DNA of 64,000 nucleotides from Hippophae tibetana (GCA_037013495.1 CM072807.1:27260802-27324801); one strand, 5' to 3'; positions 1 to 12,300 are shown, counted from the stretch's first letter. Program-made: numbers and translations. The notes: generated from the letters alone by a model not told the origin.

Positions 1-200
1 ATTTCAAGTCCTCGTGAAACAGATCAAAAGAGAGATGTTTTCAAAAATGGCTCTAATACCAAATGTTAGAATAGAATTCAACCCAGAAACTTTTGGAAAA
101 GCATACGAACGCATAATTTAAATGCAGTGGAAATAAAATGGATTGAAAACATACCTCTTGCCTTGATCCAATTTTTTTCTTTTTTTGTTGAAAAACTTCA

Positions 201-283
201 TCTTCAACCCCGAGGCGGGTCAACCCGACCCGGTTTGACCATAACGGATACCCGGCCGTATCCTCCTATTCCGGTGACAGAAT
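201..283. other. GC-rich box with three consecutive dyads (first monomer)
   Basis: In an otherwise AT-rich unit this stretch is GC-rich and the best conserved part between classes. It contains CGGGTC (216-221), AACCC and GACCCG (227-232), and an overlapping alternative dyad GGTCAA (218-223) / TTGACC (235-240). A second dyad is GGATAC (246-251), CCGGCC and GTATCC (258-263). A third follows as an ATTCCG-GTGA-CGGAAT-type dyad, imperfect in this monomer. Equivalent boxes recur once per monomer through the window. The function is unknown; short DNA or RNA hairpins, or dimeric protein sites, are possibilities. Confidence 0.7.
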
Positions 284-1195
284 TCAGCGTTCTTTTTATC
301 AAAATTCTCATAATTCGATTTTCGATTGATTCATGGTCTTAATTTGAAGTAAAAACATTATTTTAAATAAAAATTTAATTAATGAAGCAAAAAAATACCC
401 ATGATCAATTGTATTTATTTTCTTCATTTGTTTTCAAGTTTACATTCACAGAATCACTCAAACATAAATATAGAAACAATTTAAAATTTCCATGTGCATA
501 AAAAACAAGGAAAATCAAAAACCCAAAATTTCAATTCCTCGTGAATCAGATCAAACGATAGATGTTTTCAAAAATGGCTTTAATGCCAAATGTTAGAATC
601 CAATTCAATTCCGAAACTTTCGGAAAAGCATACGAACGCATAATTTAAATCTAGTCGAAACAAAATGGATTGAAAACATACCTCTTCCTTGATCAAATTT
701 TTTTTTTTTTGAAAAACTTCATCTTCAACCTCGAGGCGGGTCAACCCGACCCGATTTGACCATAACGGATACCTGACCGTATCTTGCTATTCCGGTGACG
801 GAATCCAGTGTTCTTTTTATCAAACTTCTCATAATTCGATTTTCGAGTGATTCATGGTCTTAATTTGAAGTAAAAAGATTATTTTAAATAAAAATTTAAT
901 TAATAATCAAATAAATACCCACGATAAATTGTATTCATTTTCTTCATTTGTTTTCATATTTAAATTCACAGAATCACTCAAACGTATATATTGAAACAAT
1001 TTAAAATTTCCATGTGCATAAAAAACAACCAAAATCAAACACCCAAAATTTCAATTCCTCGTGAAACAGATCAAAAGAGAGATGTTTTCAAAAATGGCTC
1101 TAATACCAAATGTTAGAATACAATTCAATCTAGAAACTTTCGGAAAAGCATACAAACGAATAATTTAAATGCAGGGGAAATATAATGGATTGAAA

Positions 1196-1203
1196 ACATA
1201 CCT
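1196..1203 (-). other. Splice-donor-like AGGTATGT, once per monomer on the minus strand
   Basis: The + strand reads ACATACCT, so the minus strand reads AGGTATGT, preceded by GGCAAG. This fits a strong eukaryotic 5' splice-site consensus (AG/GTATGT). The core is kept in most units. B2 units have GGGGTATGT, and a few B1 units (42090, 56107, 57668, 61820) have GGAATGT and lose the GT. There is no evidence that it is used: no coding exon is recognisable upstream on the minus strand. Confidence 0.35.
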
Positions 1204-1308
1204 CTTGCCTTGATCAAATTTTTGTTTTTTGAAAAACTTCATCTTCAACCCAGAGGCGGGTCAACCCGACCCGGTTTGACCGTAACGGATACCCGGTCGT
1301 ATCCTCCT

Positions 1309-1324
1309 ATTTCGGTGACGAAAT
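1309..1324. other. Third dyad, T/A form (ATTTCG-GTGA-CGAAAT)
   Basis: A perfect 6 bp inverted repeat around GTGA. Compared with the C/G form at 1826-1841, both arms are changed at the partner positions (C to T on the left, G to A on the right), so pairing is kept. This form is characteristic of slot-5 units (for example 11431, 19747, 31702, 37938 and 50407). Confidence 0.8.
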
Positions 1325-1737
1325 CCAACGTTCTTTTTATCAAAATTCTCATAATTCGATTTTCGATTGATTCATGGTCTTATTTTGAAGAAATACCATT
1401 ATTTTAAATAAAGATTTAATTAATGAATCAAATAAATACCCACGATAAATTGTATTTATTTTCTTCATTTGTTTTCATATTTAAATTCACAGAATCACTC
1501 AAACGTATATATTGAAACAATTTAAAATTTCCATGTGCATAAAAAACAACCAAAATCAAAAACCCAAAATTTCATTCCTCGTGAAACAGAACAAAAGGGA
1601 GATATTTTCAAAAATGGCTATAATACCAAATGTTAGAATACAATTCAATCCAGAAACCTTCGGAAAAGCATGCGAACGCATATTTTAAATGCAGTGGAAA
1701 TAAAATGGATTGAAAACATACCTCTTGCCTTGATCAA

Positions 1738-1747
1738 TTTTTTTTTT
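1738..1747. repeat. Poly-T tract of the monomer
   Basis: A homopolymer of ten T follows TTGATCAA and precedes GAAACACTTAATC. The same place in other units holds about 8-15 T (15 near 31350 and 46417, nine near 44861), sometimes interrupted by G, C or A. It is the main source of length variation between monomers and breaks or joins the short open frames that cross it. Confidence 0.9.
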
Positions 1748-1825
1748 GAAACACTTAATCTTCAACCCAGAGGCGGGTCAACCCGACCCTGTTTGACCTT
1801 AACGGATACCCGACCGTATCCTGCT

Positions 1826-1841
1826 ATTCCGGTGACGGAAT
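1826..1841. other. Third dyad, C/G form (ATTCCG-GTGA-CGGAAT)
   Basis: A perfect 6 bp inverted repeat around GTGA in the slot-6 class monomer. It is one monomer downstream of the T/A form, so the pair of adjacent units shows both paired states. Confidence 0.8.
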
Positions 1842-1932
1842 CCAACGTTCTTTTTATCAAACTTCTCATAATTCGATTTTCGAGTAATTCATGGTCTTAA
1901 TTTGAATTAAAAACATTATTTTATATAAAAAT

Positions 1933-1940
1933 TTAATTAA
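1933..1940. other. TTAATTAA palindrome in the AT-rich tail
   Basis: A perfect 8 bp palindrome lies within AAATTTAATTAATGAATC and is present in most monomers. Exceptions include TTTAATCAATG (5715, 15073, 23387 and 31702 units), TTTATTAATG (41573, 55598, 61311), TTTAAATAATG (44689, 47808, 53522) and TTTATATATG (21303). It is a handy subfamily marker; no function is assigned. Confidence 0.6.
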
Positions 1941-2569
1941 TGAATCAAATAAATACCCACGATAAATTGTATGTATTTTCTTCATTTGATTTCAAGTTTA
2001 CATTCACAGAATCAATCAAACGTAAATATTGAAAAAATTTAAAATTTCCAAGTGCATAAAAAACAACCAAAATCAAAAACCCAAAATTTCAATTCCTCGT
2101 GAAACAGAGCAAAAGAGAGATGTTTTCAAAAATGGCTCTAATACTAAATGTTAGAATACAATTCAATCCAGAAACGTTCGAAAAAGCATACGAACGCATA
2201 ATTTAAATGCAGTAGAAATAAAATGGATTGAAAACATACCTCTTGCCTTGATCAAAATTTTTTTTTTGAAAAACTTCATCTTCAACACCGAGGCGGGTCA
2301 ACCGGACCCGGTTTGACCGTAATAGATACCCGCCCCTATCTTCCTATTCCGGTGAAAGAATTCAGCGTTCTTTTTATAAAAATTCTCATAATTCGATTTG
2401 CGAGTGATTCATGGTCTTAATTTGAAGTAAAAACATTATTTTAAATTAAAATTTAATTAATGAATCAAATAAATACCCACGATAAATTGTATTCATTTTC
2501 TTCATTTGTTTTCAAATTTAAATTCACAGAATCAATCAAACGTAAATATTGAAACAATTTAAAATTTCC

Positions 2570-2600
2570 ATGTGCATGAAAAACACCCAAAATTTCAATT
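2570..2600 (+). other. 14 bp deletion giving the shortest monomer (506 bp)
   Basis: The unit at 2086 ends GAAAAACACCCAAAATTT, where its relatives (6755, 12469, 20785) read GAAAAACAACCAAAATCAAA followed by CACCC. The missing segment is flanked by a short AAACA direct repeat, so replication slippage is the simple explanation. It is private to this copy in the window. Confidence 0.85.
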
Positions 2601-4150
2601 CCTCGTGAAACAGATCAAAAGAGAGATCTTTTCAAAAATGGCTCTAATACCAAATGTTAGAATACAATTCAATCTAGAAACTTTCGGAAAAGCATACAAA
2701 CCAATAATTTAAATGCAGGGGAAATAAAATGGATTGAAAACATACCTCTTGCCTTGATCAAATTTTTGTTTTTTGAAAAACTTCATCTGCAACCCAGAGG
2801 CGGGTCAACCCGACCCGGTTTGACCGTAACGGATACCCGGCCGAATCCTCCTATTCCGGTGACGAAATCCAGCGTTCTTTTTATCAAAATTCTCATAATT
2901 CGATTTTCGATTGATTCATGGTCTTAATTTGAAGAAATACCATTATTTTAAATAAAAATTTAATTAATGAATCAAATAAATACCCACGATAAATTGTATT
3001 CATTTTCTTCATTTGTTTTCAAGTTTACATTCACAGAATCACTAAAACGTAAATATTGAAACAATTTAAACTTTCCATATGCATAAAAAACATGGAAAAT
3101 CAAAAACCCAAAATTTCAATTCCTCGTGAATCAGATCAAAAGAGAGATGTTTTCAAAAATGGCTCTAATACCAAATGTTAGAATACAATTCAATCCAGAA
3201 ACTTTTGGAAAAGCATACGAACGCATAATTTAAATGCAGTGGAAACAAAATGGATCGAAAACATACCTCTTGCTTTAATAAATTTTTTTTTTTAAAACTT
3301 CATCTTCAACCCCGAGGCGTGTCAAACTGACCCGGTTTTACCGTAACGGATACCCAGTCGTATCCTCCTATTCCGGTGACGGAATCTAGCTTATTTATAT
3401 CAAAATTCACATAATTCGATTTTCGAGTGATTCATGGTCTTAATTTGAACTAAAACATTATTTTAAATAAAAATTTAATTAATGAATCAAATAAATACCC
3501 ACGATAAATTGTATTTATTTTCTTCATTTTTTTTTCAAATTTAAATTCACAGAATCACTCAAACGTAAATATTGAAACAATTTAAAATTTCCATGTGCAT
3601 AAAAAACAAGCAAAATCAAAAACCCAAGATTTGATTTCCTCGTGAAATAGATCAAAAGAGAGATGTTTTCAAAAATGGCTCTAACACCAAATGTTAGAAT
3701 ACAATTCAATCCAGAAACTTTCGAAAAAGCATGTGAACGCATAACTTAAATGCAGTGGAAATATAATGGATTGAAAACATACCTCTTGCCTTTATCAAAT
3801 TTTTTTTTTTTTGAAAAACTTAATCTTCAACCGCGAGGCGGGTCAACCCGACCCGGGTTGACCGTAGCGGATACCCGACCGTATCCTGCTATTCCGGTCA
3901 CAGAATCCAGGGTTCTTTTTATCAAAATACTCATAATTCGATTTTCGATTGATTCATGGTCTTAATTTGAAGTAAAACCATTATTTTAAATAAAAATTTA
4001 ATTAATGAATCAAATAAATACCCACGATAAATTGTATTCATTTTCTTCATTTGTTTTCAAATTTAAATTCACAGAATCACTCAAACGTAAATATTGAAAC
4101 AATTTAAAATTTCCATGTGCATAAAAAACAACCAAAATCGAAAACCCAAA

Positions 4151-7100
4151 ATTTCAAGTCCTCGTGAAACAAATCAAAAGAGAGATGTTTTCAAAAATGG
4201 CTCTAATACCAAATGTTAGAATAGAATTCAACCCAGAAACTTTTGGAAAAGCATACGAACGCATAATTTAAATGCAGTGGAAATAAAATGGATTGAAAAC
4301 ATACCTCTTGCCTTGATCCAATTTTTTTCTTTTTTTGTTGAAAAACTTCATCTTCAACCCCGAGGCGGGTCAACCCGACCCGGTTTGACCATAACGGATA
4401 CCCGGCCGTATCCTCCTATTCCGGTGACAGAATTCAGCGTTCTTTTTATCAAAATTCTCATAATTCGATTTTCGATTGATTCATGGTCTTAATTTGAAGT
4501 AAAAACATTATTTTAAATAAAAATTTAATTAATGAATCAAATAAATACCCATGATCAATTGTATTTATTTTCTTCATTTGTTTTCAAGTTTACATTCACA
4601 GAATCACTCAAACATAAATATATAAACAATTTAAAATTTCCATGTGCATAAAAAACAAGGAAAATAAAAAACCCAAAATTTCAATTCCTCGTGAAACCGA
4701 TCAAAAGAGAGATGTTTTCAAAAATGTCTCTAATACCAAATGTTAGAATACAATTCAATCCAGAAACTTTCGGAAAAGAATACGAACGCATAATTTAATT
4801 GTAGTGGAAACAAAATGGATTGAAAACATACCTCTTGCCTTGATCAATTTTTTTTTTAAAACTTCATCTTCAACCCCGGGGTGTGTCAACCCGACCCGAT
4901 ATCGCCCTAACGGATACCCGACCGTATCATGTTATTCCGGAGAAGGAATCCAACGTTATTTTTATCAAAATTCTCATAATTCGATTTTCGAGTGATTTAT
5001 GGTCTTAATTTGAAGTAAAAACATCATTTTAAATAAAAAAATTCATTAATGAATCAAATAAATACCCACGTTAAATTGTATTTATTTTCTTCATTAAATT
5101 TCAAGTTTACATTCACAGAATCACTCAAACGTAAATATTGAAACAATTTCAAATTTCCATGTGCATAAAAAACAAGGAAAATCAAAAACCCAAAATTTCA
5201 ATTCCTCGTGAATTAGATCAAACGATAGATGTTTTCAAAAATGGCTTTAATGCCAAATGTTAGAATACAATTCAATCCAGAAACGTTCGAAAAAGCATAC
5301 GAACGCATTATTTAAATGCAGTGGAAATAAAATGGATTGAAAACATACCTCTTGCCTTGATCAAAATTTTTTTTTTGAAAAACTTCATCTTCAACCTCGA
5401 GGCGGGTCAACCCGACCCGATTTGACCATAACGGATACCTGACCGTATCTTGCTATTTCGGTGACGGAATCCAGTGTTCTTTTTATCAAACTTCTCATAA
5501 TTCGATTTTCGAGTGATTCATGGTCTTAATTTGAAGTAAAACCATTATTTTAAATAAAAATTTAATTAATGAATCAAATAAATATCCACAATAAATTGTA
5601 TTCATTTTCTTCATTTAATTTCAAGTTTAAATTCACAGAATCACTCAAACGTAAATATAGAAACAATTTAAAATTTCCATGTGCATAAAAAACAACCAAA
5701 ATCAAACACCCAAAATTTCAATTCCTCGTGAAACAGATCAAAAGAGAGATGTTTTCAAAAATGGCTCTAATACCAAATGTTAGAATACAATTCAATCTAG
5801 AAACTTTCGGAAAAGCATACAAACGAATAATTTAAATGGAGGGGAAATAAAATGGATTGAAAACATACCTCTTGCCTTGATCAAATTTTTGTTTTTTGAA
5901 AAACTTCATCTTCAACCTAGAGGCGGGTCAACCCGACCCGGTTTGACCGTAACGGATACCCGGCCGTATCCTCCTATTTCGGTGACGAAATCCAACGTTC
6001 TTTTTATCAAAATTCTCATAATTCGATTTTCGATTGATTCATGGTCTTATTTTGAAGAAATACCATTATTTTAAATAAAAATTTAATCAATGAATCAAAT
6101 AAATACCCACGATAAATTGTATTTATTTTCTTCATTTGTTTTCATATTTAAATTCACAGAATCACTCAAACGTATATATTGAAACAATTTAAAATTTCCA
6201 TGTGCATAAAAAACAACCAAAATCAAAAACCCAAAATTTCATTCCTCGTGAAACAGAACAAAAGGGAGATGTTTTCAAAAATGGCTATAATACCAAATGT
6301 TAGAATACAATTCAATCTAGAAACCTTCGGAAAAGCATGCGAACGCATATTTTAAATGCAGTGGAAATAAAATGGATTGAAAACATACCTCTTGCCTTGA
6401 TCAATTTTTTTTTTTTGAAACACTTAATCTTCAACCCAGAGGCGGGTCAACCCGACCCTGTTTGACCTTAACGGATACCCGACCGTATCCTGCTATTCCG
6501 GTGACGGAATCCAACGTTCTTTTTATCAAACTTCTCATAATTCGATTTTCGAGTGATTCATGGTCTTAATTTGAATTAAAAACATTATTTTATATAAAAA
6601 TTTAATTAATGAATCAAATAAATACCCACGATAAATTGTATGTATTTTCTTCATTTGATTTCAAGTTTACATTCACAGAATCAATCAAACGTAAATATTG
6701 AAAAAATTTAAAATTTCCAAGTGTATAAAAAACAACCAAAATCAAAAACCCAAAATTTCAATTCCTCGTGAAACAGAGCAAAAGAGAGATGTTTTCAAAA
6801 ATGGCTCTAATACTAAATGTTAGAATACAATTCAATCCAGAAACGTTCGAAAAAGCATACGAACGCATAATTTAAATGCAGTGGAAATAAAATGGATTGA
6901 AAACATACCTCTTGCCTTGATCAAATTTTTTTTTTTGAAAAACTTCATCTTCAACACCGAGGCGGGTCAACCGGACCCGGTTTGACCGTAATAGATACCC
7001 GGCCCTATCTTCCTATTCCGGTGAAAGAATTCAGCGTTCTTTTTATAAAAATTCTCATAATTCGATTTGCGAGTGATTCATGGTCTTAATTTGAAGTAAA

Positions 7101-9351
7101 AACATTATTTTAAATAAAAATTTAATTAATGAATCAAACAAATACCCACAATAAATTGTATTCATTTTCTTCATTTGTTTTCAAATTTAAATTCACAGAA
7201 TCAATCAAACGTAAATATTGAAACAATTTAAAATTTCCATGTGCATGAAAAACAACCAAAATCAAACACCCAAAATTTCAATTCCTCGTGAAACAGATCA
7301 AAAGAGAGATGTTTTCAAAAATGGCTCTAATACCAAATGTTAGAATACAATTCAATCTAGAAACTTTCGGAAAAGCATACAAACCAATAATTTAAATGCA
7401 GGGGAAATAAAATGGATTGAAAACATACCTCTTGCCTTGATCAAATTTTTGTTTTTTGAAAAACTTCATCTGCAACCCAGAGGCGGGTCAACCCGACCCG
7501 GTTTGACCGTAACGGATACCCGGCCGTATCCTCCTATTCCGGTGACGAAATCCAGCGTTCTTTTTATCAAAATTCTCATAATTCGATTTTCGATTGATTC
7601 ATGGTCTTAATTTGAAGAAATACCATTATTTTAAATAAAAATTTAATTAATGAATCAAATAAATACCCACGATAAATTGTATTCATTTTCTTCATTTGTT
7701 TTCAAGTTTACATTCACAGAATCACTAAAACGTAAATATTGAAACAATTTAAACTTTCCATGTGCATAAAAAACATGGAAAATCAAAAACCCAAAATTTC
7801 AATTCCTCGTGAATCAGATCAAAAGAGAGATGTTTTCAAAAATGGCTCTAATACCAAATGTTAGAATACAATTCAATCCAGAAACTTTTGGAAAAGCATA
7901 CGAACGCATAATTTAAATGCAGTGGAAACAAAATGGATCGAAAACATACCTCTTGCTTTAATAAATTTTTTTTAAAAAACTTCATCTTCAACCCCGAGGC
8001 GTGTCAAACCGACCCGGTTTTACCGTAACGGATACACGGTCGTATCCTCCTATTCCGGTGACGGAATCTAGCTTATTTATATCAAAATTTGCATAATTCG
8101 ATTTTCGAGTGATTCATGGTCTTAATTTGAACTAAAACATCATTTTAAATAAAAAATTTAATTAATGAATCAAATAAATACCCACGATAAATTGTATTTA
8201 TTTTCTTCATTTGTTTTCAAGTTTACATTCACAGAATCACTCAAACGTAAATATTGAAACAATTTAAAATTTCAATGTGCATAAAAAACAACCAAAATCA
8301 AAAACCCGAAATTTGAATTCCTCGTGAAATAGATCAAAAGAGAGATGTTTTCAAAAATGGCTCTAACACCAAATGTTAGAATACAATTCAATCGAGTAAC
8401 TTTCGAAAAAGCATACGAACGCATAATTTAAATATAGTGGAAATAAAATGGATTGAAAACATACCTCTTGCCTTTATCAAATTTTTTTTTTGAAAAACTT
8501 CATCTTCAACCCCGAGGCGTGTCAACCCGACCCGATGTCACCCTAACGGATACCCGACAGTATCATGTTATTCCGGAGAAGGAATCCAGCGTTATTTTTA
8601 TCAAAATTCTCATAATTCGATTTTCGAGTGATTTATGGTCTTAATTTGAAGTAAAAACATCATTTTAAATAAAAAATTTAATTAATGAATCAAATAAATA
8701 CCCACGTTAAATTGTATTTATTTTCTTCATTTGTTTTCAAGTTTACATTCACAGAATCACTCAAACGTAAATATTGAAACAATTTAAAATTTCCATGTGC
8801 ATAAAAAACAAGCAAAATCAAAAACCCAAAATTTCAATTTCTCTTGAAATAGAGCAAAAGATAGATGTTTTCAAAAATGGCTCTAATACCAAATGTTAGA
8901 ATACAATTCAATCCAGAAACTTTCGAAAAACCATGTGAACGCATAACTTAAATGCAGTGGAAATATAATGGATTGAAAACATACCTCTTGCCTTGATCAA
9001 AATTTTTTTTTTTGAAAAACTTAATCTTCAACCGCGAGGCGGGTCAACCCGACCCGGGTTGACCGTAGCGGATACCCGACCGTATCCTGCTATTCCGGTC
9101 ACAGAATCCAGGGTTCTTTTTATCAAAATACTCATAATTTGATTTTCGAGTGATTCATGGTCTTAATTTGAAGTAAAACCATTATTTTAAATAAAAATTT
9201 AATTAATGAATCAAATAAATACCCACGATAAATTGTATTCATTTTCTTCATTTGTTTTCAAATTTAAATTCACAGAATCACTCAAACGTAAATATTGAAA
9301 CAATTTAAAATTTCCATGTTCATAAAAAACAACCAAAATCGAAAACCCAAA
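4151..9351 (+). repeat. A-type higher-order block, 10 monomers
   Basis: Ten monomers start at 4151, 4678, 5195, 5715, 6236, 6755, 7275, 7796, 8311 and 8831. The first six match 13509-16632 (second half of the 16-mer HOR) at an offset of 9358 bp, with shared private variants such as GGGGTGTGTCAACCCG in the second unit and AAATGGAGGGGAAAT in the fourth. The match ends near 7260, where this block continues into a unit like that at 2592. The unit at 8831 (CTCTTGAAATAGAGC head, CCATGTGAACGCATAACTT) recurs at 25461 as the last unit of the second 16-mer copy. Here the HOR is therefore a 10-monomer permutation of the same subfamilies. Confidence 0.85.
4934..4949. other. Third dyad, altered-loop form (ATTCC-GGAGAA-GGAAT)
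   Basis: In the slot-2/slot-10 subfamily the middle of the dyad has changed, but a perfect 5 bp pairing is still present with a six-base loop. The same units have lost the first dyad (GGGTGTGTCAACCCG and GATATCGCCC replace the usual arms). Confidence 0.75.
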
Positions 9352-12300
9352 ATTTCAAGTCCTCGTGAAACAGATTAAAAGAGAGATGTTTTCAAAAATG
9401 GCTCTAATACCAAATGTTAGAATAGAATTCAACCCAGAAACTTTTGGAAAAGCATACGAACGCATAATTTAAATGCAGTGGAAATAAAATGGATTGAAAA
9501 CATACCTCTTGCCTTGATCCAATTTTTTTCTTTTTTTGTTGAAAAACTTCATCTTCAACCCCGAGGCGGGTCAACCCGACCCGGTTTGACCGTAACGGAT
9601 ACCCGACCGTATCCTCCTATTCCGGTGACAGAATTCAGCGTTCTTTTTATCAAAATTCTCATAATTCGATTTTCGATTGATTCATGGTCTTAATTTGAAG
9701 TAAAAACATTATTTTAAATAAAAATTTAATTAATGAATCAAATAAATACCCATGATCAATTGTATTTATTTTCTTCATTTGTTTTCAAGTTTACATTCAC
9801 AGAATCACTCAAACATAAATATAGAAACAATTTAAAATTTCCATGTGCATAAAAAACAAGGAAAATAAAAAACCCAAAATTTCAATTCCTCGTGAAACCG
9901 ATCAAAAGAGAGATGTTTTCAAAAATGTCTCTAATACCAAATGTTAGAATACAATTCAATCTAGAAACTTTCGGAAAAGCATACAAACGCATAATTTAAA
10001 TGTATTGGAAACAAAATGGATTGAAAACATACCTCTTGCCTTGATCAATTTTTTTTTTAAAAACTTCATCTTCAACCCCGAGGCGTGTCAACCCGACCCG
10101 ATATCGCCCTAACGGATACCCGACCGTATCATGTTATTCTGGAGAAGGAATCCAGCGTTATTTTTATCAAAATTCTAATAATTCGATTTTCGAGTGATTT
10201 ATGGTCTTAATTTGAAGTAAAAACATCATTTTAAATAAAAAATTTCATTAATGAATCAAATAAATACCCACGTTAAATTGTATTTATTTTCTTCATTTAA
10301 TTTCAAGTTTACATTCACAGAATCACTCAAACGTAAATATTGAAACAATTTAAAATTTCCATGTGCATAAAAAACAAGCAAAATCAAAAACCCAAAATTT
10401 CAATTCCTCTTGAAAGAGAGCAAAAGATAGATGTTTTCAAAAATTGCTCTGATACCAAATGTTAGAATAAAATTCAATCCAGAAACTATCGAAAAAGCAT
10501 GCGAACGTATAATTTAAATGCAGTGGAAACAAAATGGATCGAAAACATACCTCTTGCTTTAATAATTTTTTTTTTAAAACTTCATCTTCAACCCCGAGGC
10601 GTGTCAAACCGACCCGGATTTACCGTAACGGATACCCGGTTGTATCCTCCTATTCCGGTGACGGAATCTAGCTTATTTATATCAAAATTCGCATAATTCG
10701 ATTTTCGAGTGATTCATGGTCTTAATTTGAAGTAAAAACATTATTTTAAATAAAAATTTAATTAATGAATCAAAAAAATACCCATGATCAATTGTATTTA
10801 TTTTCTTCATTTGTTTTCAAGTTTACATTCACAGAATCACTCAAACATAAATATAGAAACAATTTAAAATTTCCATGTGCATAAAAAACAAGGAAAATCA
10901 AGAACCCAAAATTTCAATTCCTCGTGAATCAGATCAAACGATAGATGTTTTCAAAAATGGCTTTAATGCCAAATGTTAGAATCCAATTCAATTCCGAAAC
11001 TTTCGGAAAAGCATACGAACGCATAATTTAAATCTAGTCGAAACAAAATGGATTGAAAACATACCTCTTCCTTGATCAAATTTTTTTTTTTTTGAAAAAC
11101 TTCATCTTCAACCTCGAGGCGGGTCAACCCGACCCGATTTGACCATAACGGATACCTGACCGTATCTTGCTATTCCGGTGAGGGAATCCAGTGTTCTTTT
11201 TATCAAACTTCTCATAATTCGATTTTCGAGTGATTCATGGTCTTAATTTGAAGTAAAAAGATTATTTTAAATAAAAATTTAATTAATAATCAAATCAATA
11301 CCCACGATAAATTGTATTCATTTTCTTCATTTGTTTTCATATTTAAATTCACAGAATCACTCAAACGTATATATTGAAACAATTTAAAATTTCCATGTGC
11401 ATAAAAAACAACCAAAATCAAACACCCAAAATTTCAATTCCTCGTGAAACAGATCAAAAGAGAGATGTTTTCAAAAATGGCTCTAATACCAAATGTTAGA
11501 ATACAATTCAATCTAGAAACTTTCGGAAAAGCATACAAACGAATAATTTAAATGCAGGGGAAATAAAATGGATTGAAAACATACCTCTTGCCTTGATCAA
11601 ATTTTTGTTTTTTGAAAAACTTCATCTTCAACCCAGAGGCGGGTCAACCCGACCCGGTTTGACCGTAACGGATACCCGGCCGTATCCTCCTATTTCGGTG
11701 ACGAAATCCAACGTTCTTTTTATCAAAATTCTCATAATTCGATTTTCGATTGATTCATGGTCTTATTTTGAAGAAATACCATTATTTTAAATAAAGATTT
11801 AATTAATGAATCAAATAAATACCCACGATAAATTGTATTTATTTTCTTCATTTGTTTTCATATTTAAATTCACAGAATCACTCAAACGTATATATTGAAA
11901 CAATTTAAAATTTCCATGTGCATAAAAAACAACCAAAATCAAAAACCCAAAATTTCATTCCTCGTGAAACAGAACAAAAGGGAGATGTTTTCAAAAATGG
12001 CTATAATACCAAATGTTAGAATACAATTCAATCCAGAAACCTTCGGAAAAGCATGCGAACGCATATTTTAAATGCAGTGGAAATAAAATGGATTGAAAAC
12101 ATACCTCTTGCCTTGATCAATTTTTTTTTTGAAACACTTAATCTTCAACCCAGAGGCGGGTCAACCCGACCCTGTTTGACCTTAACGGATACCCGACCGT
12201 ATCCTGCTATTCCGGTGACGGAATCCAACGTTCTTTTTATCAAACTTCTCATAATTCGATTTTCGAGTGATTCATGGTCTTAATTTGAATTAAAAACATT

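Larger units (their letters stand above)
1569..2085 (+). repeat. Reference satellite monomer (anatomy of the unit)
   Basis: This 517 bp monomer shows the standard layout. The head (1569-1737) runs from the anchor through ATGTTAGAATACAATTCAAT and AAAATGGATTGAAAACATACC. The T-tract (1738-1747, ten T) follows TTGATCAA. The GC-rich box (about 1766-1845) holds GGCGGGTCAACCCGACCC, then CGGATACCCGACCGTATCC, then ATTCCGGTGACGGAAT. The tail (about 1846-2085) is strongly AT-rich and includes TTAATTAA at 1933-1940, AATAAATACCCACGATAAAT and TTCCAAGTGCATAAAAAAC. No obvious internal subrepeat (for example a third of the unit) is visible, so the 520 bp unit looks basic rather than a recent multimer of something shorter. 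Confidence 0.9.
1..4150 (+). repeat. A-type higher-order block, 8 monomers
   Basis: Eight monomers start at 1, 528, 1048, 1569, 2086, 2592, 3113 and 3629. The first (527 bp) carries the distinctive interrupted T-tract TTTTTTTCTTTTTTTG found again at 4151, 9352, 13509, 17668, 21823 and 25983, which makes it a useful HOR phase marker. Units 528-2591 match 10911-12987 at a constant offset of 10383 bp, including private variants such as ATCTAGTCGAAACAAAATGG. The tail of the first unit, with AAAAAAATACCCATGATCAA, matches the tail of the unit at 10397 rather than other marker units, so it is chimeric. The last two units (3113, 3629) resemble those at 7796 and 8831. The block is a shortened relative of the 16-mer HOR lacking its second and third units. 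Confidence 0.85.

Noticed and set aside
361-420. AATAAA polyadenylation-like signals in the tail
   Set aside because: AATAAA is expected often in such AT-rich sequence and there is no transcript or coding context.
3524-3742. Minus-strand open frames (also near 30962, 33134, 40092 and 51822)
   Set aside because: Each lies in ordinary satellite sequence and has close satellite counterparts that are not open. Chance frames without domain or start support.
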